Positions 62,903 to 64,000 of a stretch of 64,000 bases of DNA are shown here, piece after piece. A program made the position numbers and the translations under genes. Position 1 is the first letter of the stretch. Each line of letters starts with the position of its first letter. Origin of the DNA: Alphaproteobacteria bacterium (lineage in GTDB: Bacteria > Pseudomonadota > Alphaproteobacteria > Rhodobacterales > Rhodobacteraceae); assembly GCA_030428355.1 (NCBI GenBank), contig JAUIBL010000002.1:1-64000 (forward strand), written 5' to 3'. Below the pieces are notes generated by a model. The model saw only the letters and a list, made by a program, of their open reading frames with translations. It was not told the origin of the DNA and ran no database searches.

Positions 62903-64000
62903 ATGGGTCTGTGCAGGTCCTGGCTCGAGAGCGCCAACGCGCCGGAGTGTGAGTTCCCGCTGAACAACTTGCCCTATGGCGTGTTCTCGGTGGGCGACGG
63001 TGACCTGCGCTGCGGTGTGGCGATTGGCGACCGGATCGTCGATGCGACCGGGCTGGAGGCGGCAGGTATCCTGCGCGCCGATCCCGACGCCGATGTGCTG
63101 GACGCGCCCTGCTGGAACGACTTCATGGAACTGGGCCGCGAGGCGTGGTCGCAATACCGCTCGGCGCTGACTGCCTTGTTGGCCGACGGTGCGGACGAGG
63201 CGGTGCAGGACGCGATCATCACGCATTCCGTCCCGATGGCCGAGGCGGTGTTGCACATGCCGTTCCGTGTGAGCGAGTTTACCGATTTCTACTCGAGCCT
63301 TCACCACGCAACCAATGTCGGCACCATGTTCCGGGGGGCGGAACACGCGCTGCCGCCGAACTGGCTGCACATCCCGATTGGTTACAATGGCCGCGCGTCC
63401 TCGGTTGTGGTCTCCGGCACGCCGGTCACGCGGCCTCATGGTCAGATTAAGGGACCGGACGACGCCATACCGCGCTTTGCGCCGTCCGCCCGGTTCGACA
63501 TCGAGCTTGAAATGGGCGCAATCGTGGGGCAGGCGTCAGACGGCCCGATCACCGTGGCCGAGGCGTTCGACAACATCTTCGGCTACGTCATCCTGAACGA
63601 CTGGTCGGCGCGGGACATTCAGGCGTGGGAATACCATCCGCTTGGCCCCTTTCAGTCCAAGGCCACCGCCACGACCATCAGCCCGTGGATCGTGACCGCC
63701 GAAGCCTTGGCGCCCTTCCGCACCAGCACACCTACGCGGGAAAAACCGCTGCTGGACTATCTCTCGGAACCCGGTCCGATGCTCTACGACATCGCGCTCG
63801 AGGTCGGTCTGACACCGGAGGCGGGGACAGAAACCGTGATCGCGCGCACCAACTACCGCGAAATGTACTATTCCGCCGCCCAGCAACTGGCCCATCACAC
63901 CAGTTCGGGCTGTCCGATGCGGGTGGGTGATCTGCTTGGGTCAGGCACGATCTCGGGGCCGGAGAGGCACAGTCGCGGCGCTTTGCTGGAGCTGAGCTGG
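62903..64000 (+). CDS. fahA: Fumarylacetoacetase, 3' end beyond window
   Basis: About 366 codons are visible, in frame to the window edge. SH3-like N-terminal domain, then catalytic-domain motifs EFTDFYSSLHHATNVG (metal Asp, catalytic His), LHIPIGYNGRASSVV, DIELEMGAIVG, and NDWSARDIQAWEYHPLGPFQ with metal Asp, and near the edge MRVGDLLGSGTISGPE. It splits fumarylacetoacetate to fumarate and acetoacetate. It starts 3 bp after hmgA. A maleylacetoacetate isomerase gene, usual in this operon, would have to lie beyond the edge or elsewhere. Confidence 0.95.
   Translation, partial: MGLCRSWLESANAPECEFPLNNLPYGVFSVGDGDLRCGVAIGDRIVDATGLEAAGILRADPDADVLDAPCWNDFMELGREAWSQYRSALTALLADGADEAVQDAIITHSVPMAEAVLHMPFRVSEFTDFYSSLHHATNVGTMFRGAEHALPPNWLHIPIGYNGRASSVVVSGTPVTRPHGQIKGPDDAIPRFAPSARFDIELEMGAIVGQASDGPITVAEAFDNIFGYVILNDWSARDIQAWEYHPLGPFQSKATATTISPWIVTAEALAPFRTSTPTREKPLLDYLSEPGPMLYDIALEVGLTPEAGTETVIARTNYREMYYSAAQQLAHHTSSGCPMRVGDLLGSGTISGPERHSRGALLELSW

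Noticed and set aside
61400-63439. 679-codon minus-strand open frame opposite hmgA and fahA
   Set aside because: Antisense to strongly conserved enzymes; no domain or ribosome site supports it.

Overview
This is high-G+C chromosomal DNA from an alphaproteobacterium. Gene content and order point to a marine Rhodobacterales (Roseobacter-group) genome: LacI-controlled inositol islands, several TRAP transporters (DctPQM and TAXI type), a DUF2783 protein beside homogentisate dioxygenase, and densely packed operons joined by ATGA or TGATG overlaps. That placement is inferred from gene content, not from an rRNA or marker gene. No rRNA, tRNA or CRISPR array was seen. Most of the window is carbohydrate catabolism: about 57 genes, nearly all in substrate-specific operons.

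Layout. (1) 1-611: the end of an IS3-family element interrupts a choice-of-anchor-L surface protein gene. (2) 865-4245: a LacI regulator diverges from a fatty-acid-desaturase-type oxygenase and a Rieske ferredoxin, resembling MocD and MocE of rhizopine (O-methyl-inosamine) catabolism, followed by a PanB-like protein. (3) 4264-24713: a large inositol island. A minus-strand set (class II aldolase, IolB, PfkB kinase) faces a plus-strand set (two Gfo/Idh/MocA dehydrogenases and an IolE-like isomerase). Next come two divergent LacI regulators, an IolI-like isomerase, an IbpA-IatP-IatA-type ABC importer, and a canonical iolG-iolC(DUF2090)-iolD-iolE-[PhyH dioxygenase]-iolB operon. (4) 24723-36783: hexuronate catabolism. 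KDG kinase and a GntR regulator diverge from uxaC, a TRAP transporter, kdgF, kduI, kduD, a UxuB-like reductase, uxuA and uxaA. (5) 36834-43704: a DctB/DctD-like two-component pair and a TAXI TRAP transporter ending in a strong terminator. (6) 43731-52003: a ribose-type ABC importer plus RbsD, divergent from mtnK-mtnA-SorC regulator-class II aldolase, which fits methylthioribose/5-deoxyribose disposal by a DHAP shunt. (7) 52221-58133: a FIST-domain sensor, a large GAF/PAS hybrid kinase and a NarL-type response regulator. (8) 58153-64000: a homogentisate cluster (MarR regulator, MBL-fold protein, FAD monooxygenase, DUF2783, hmgA, and fahA cut by the window edge).

How the parts work together. 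The inositol island carries two copies of several functions (two IolB, two IolC-type kinases, three dehydrogenases, three TIM-barrel isomerases), so it probably funnels more than one inositol isomer or a methylated inositol into the same C3 products. Two operator classes are visible. TTGCAA half-sites lie in two intergenic regions around the LacI gene at 10652. TGATG/CATCA sites lie beside the two paralogous LacI genes at 865 and 11782. The uronate operon carries twin ACTAGGATATTAGT boxes, and the MTR region carries a perfect TGTCAAATGATTTGACA palindrome. Hairpins recur just downstream of every transporter binding-protein gene, which would raise binding protein over permease. Not present in the window: methylmalonate-semialdehyde dehydrogenase (iolA), KDPG aldolase, a tagaturonate reductase distinct from the UxuB-like protein, and a MocF-type ferredoxin reductase.
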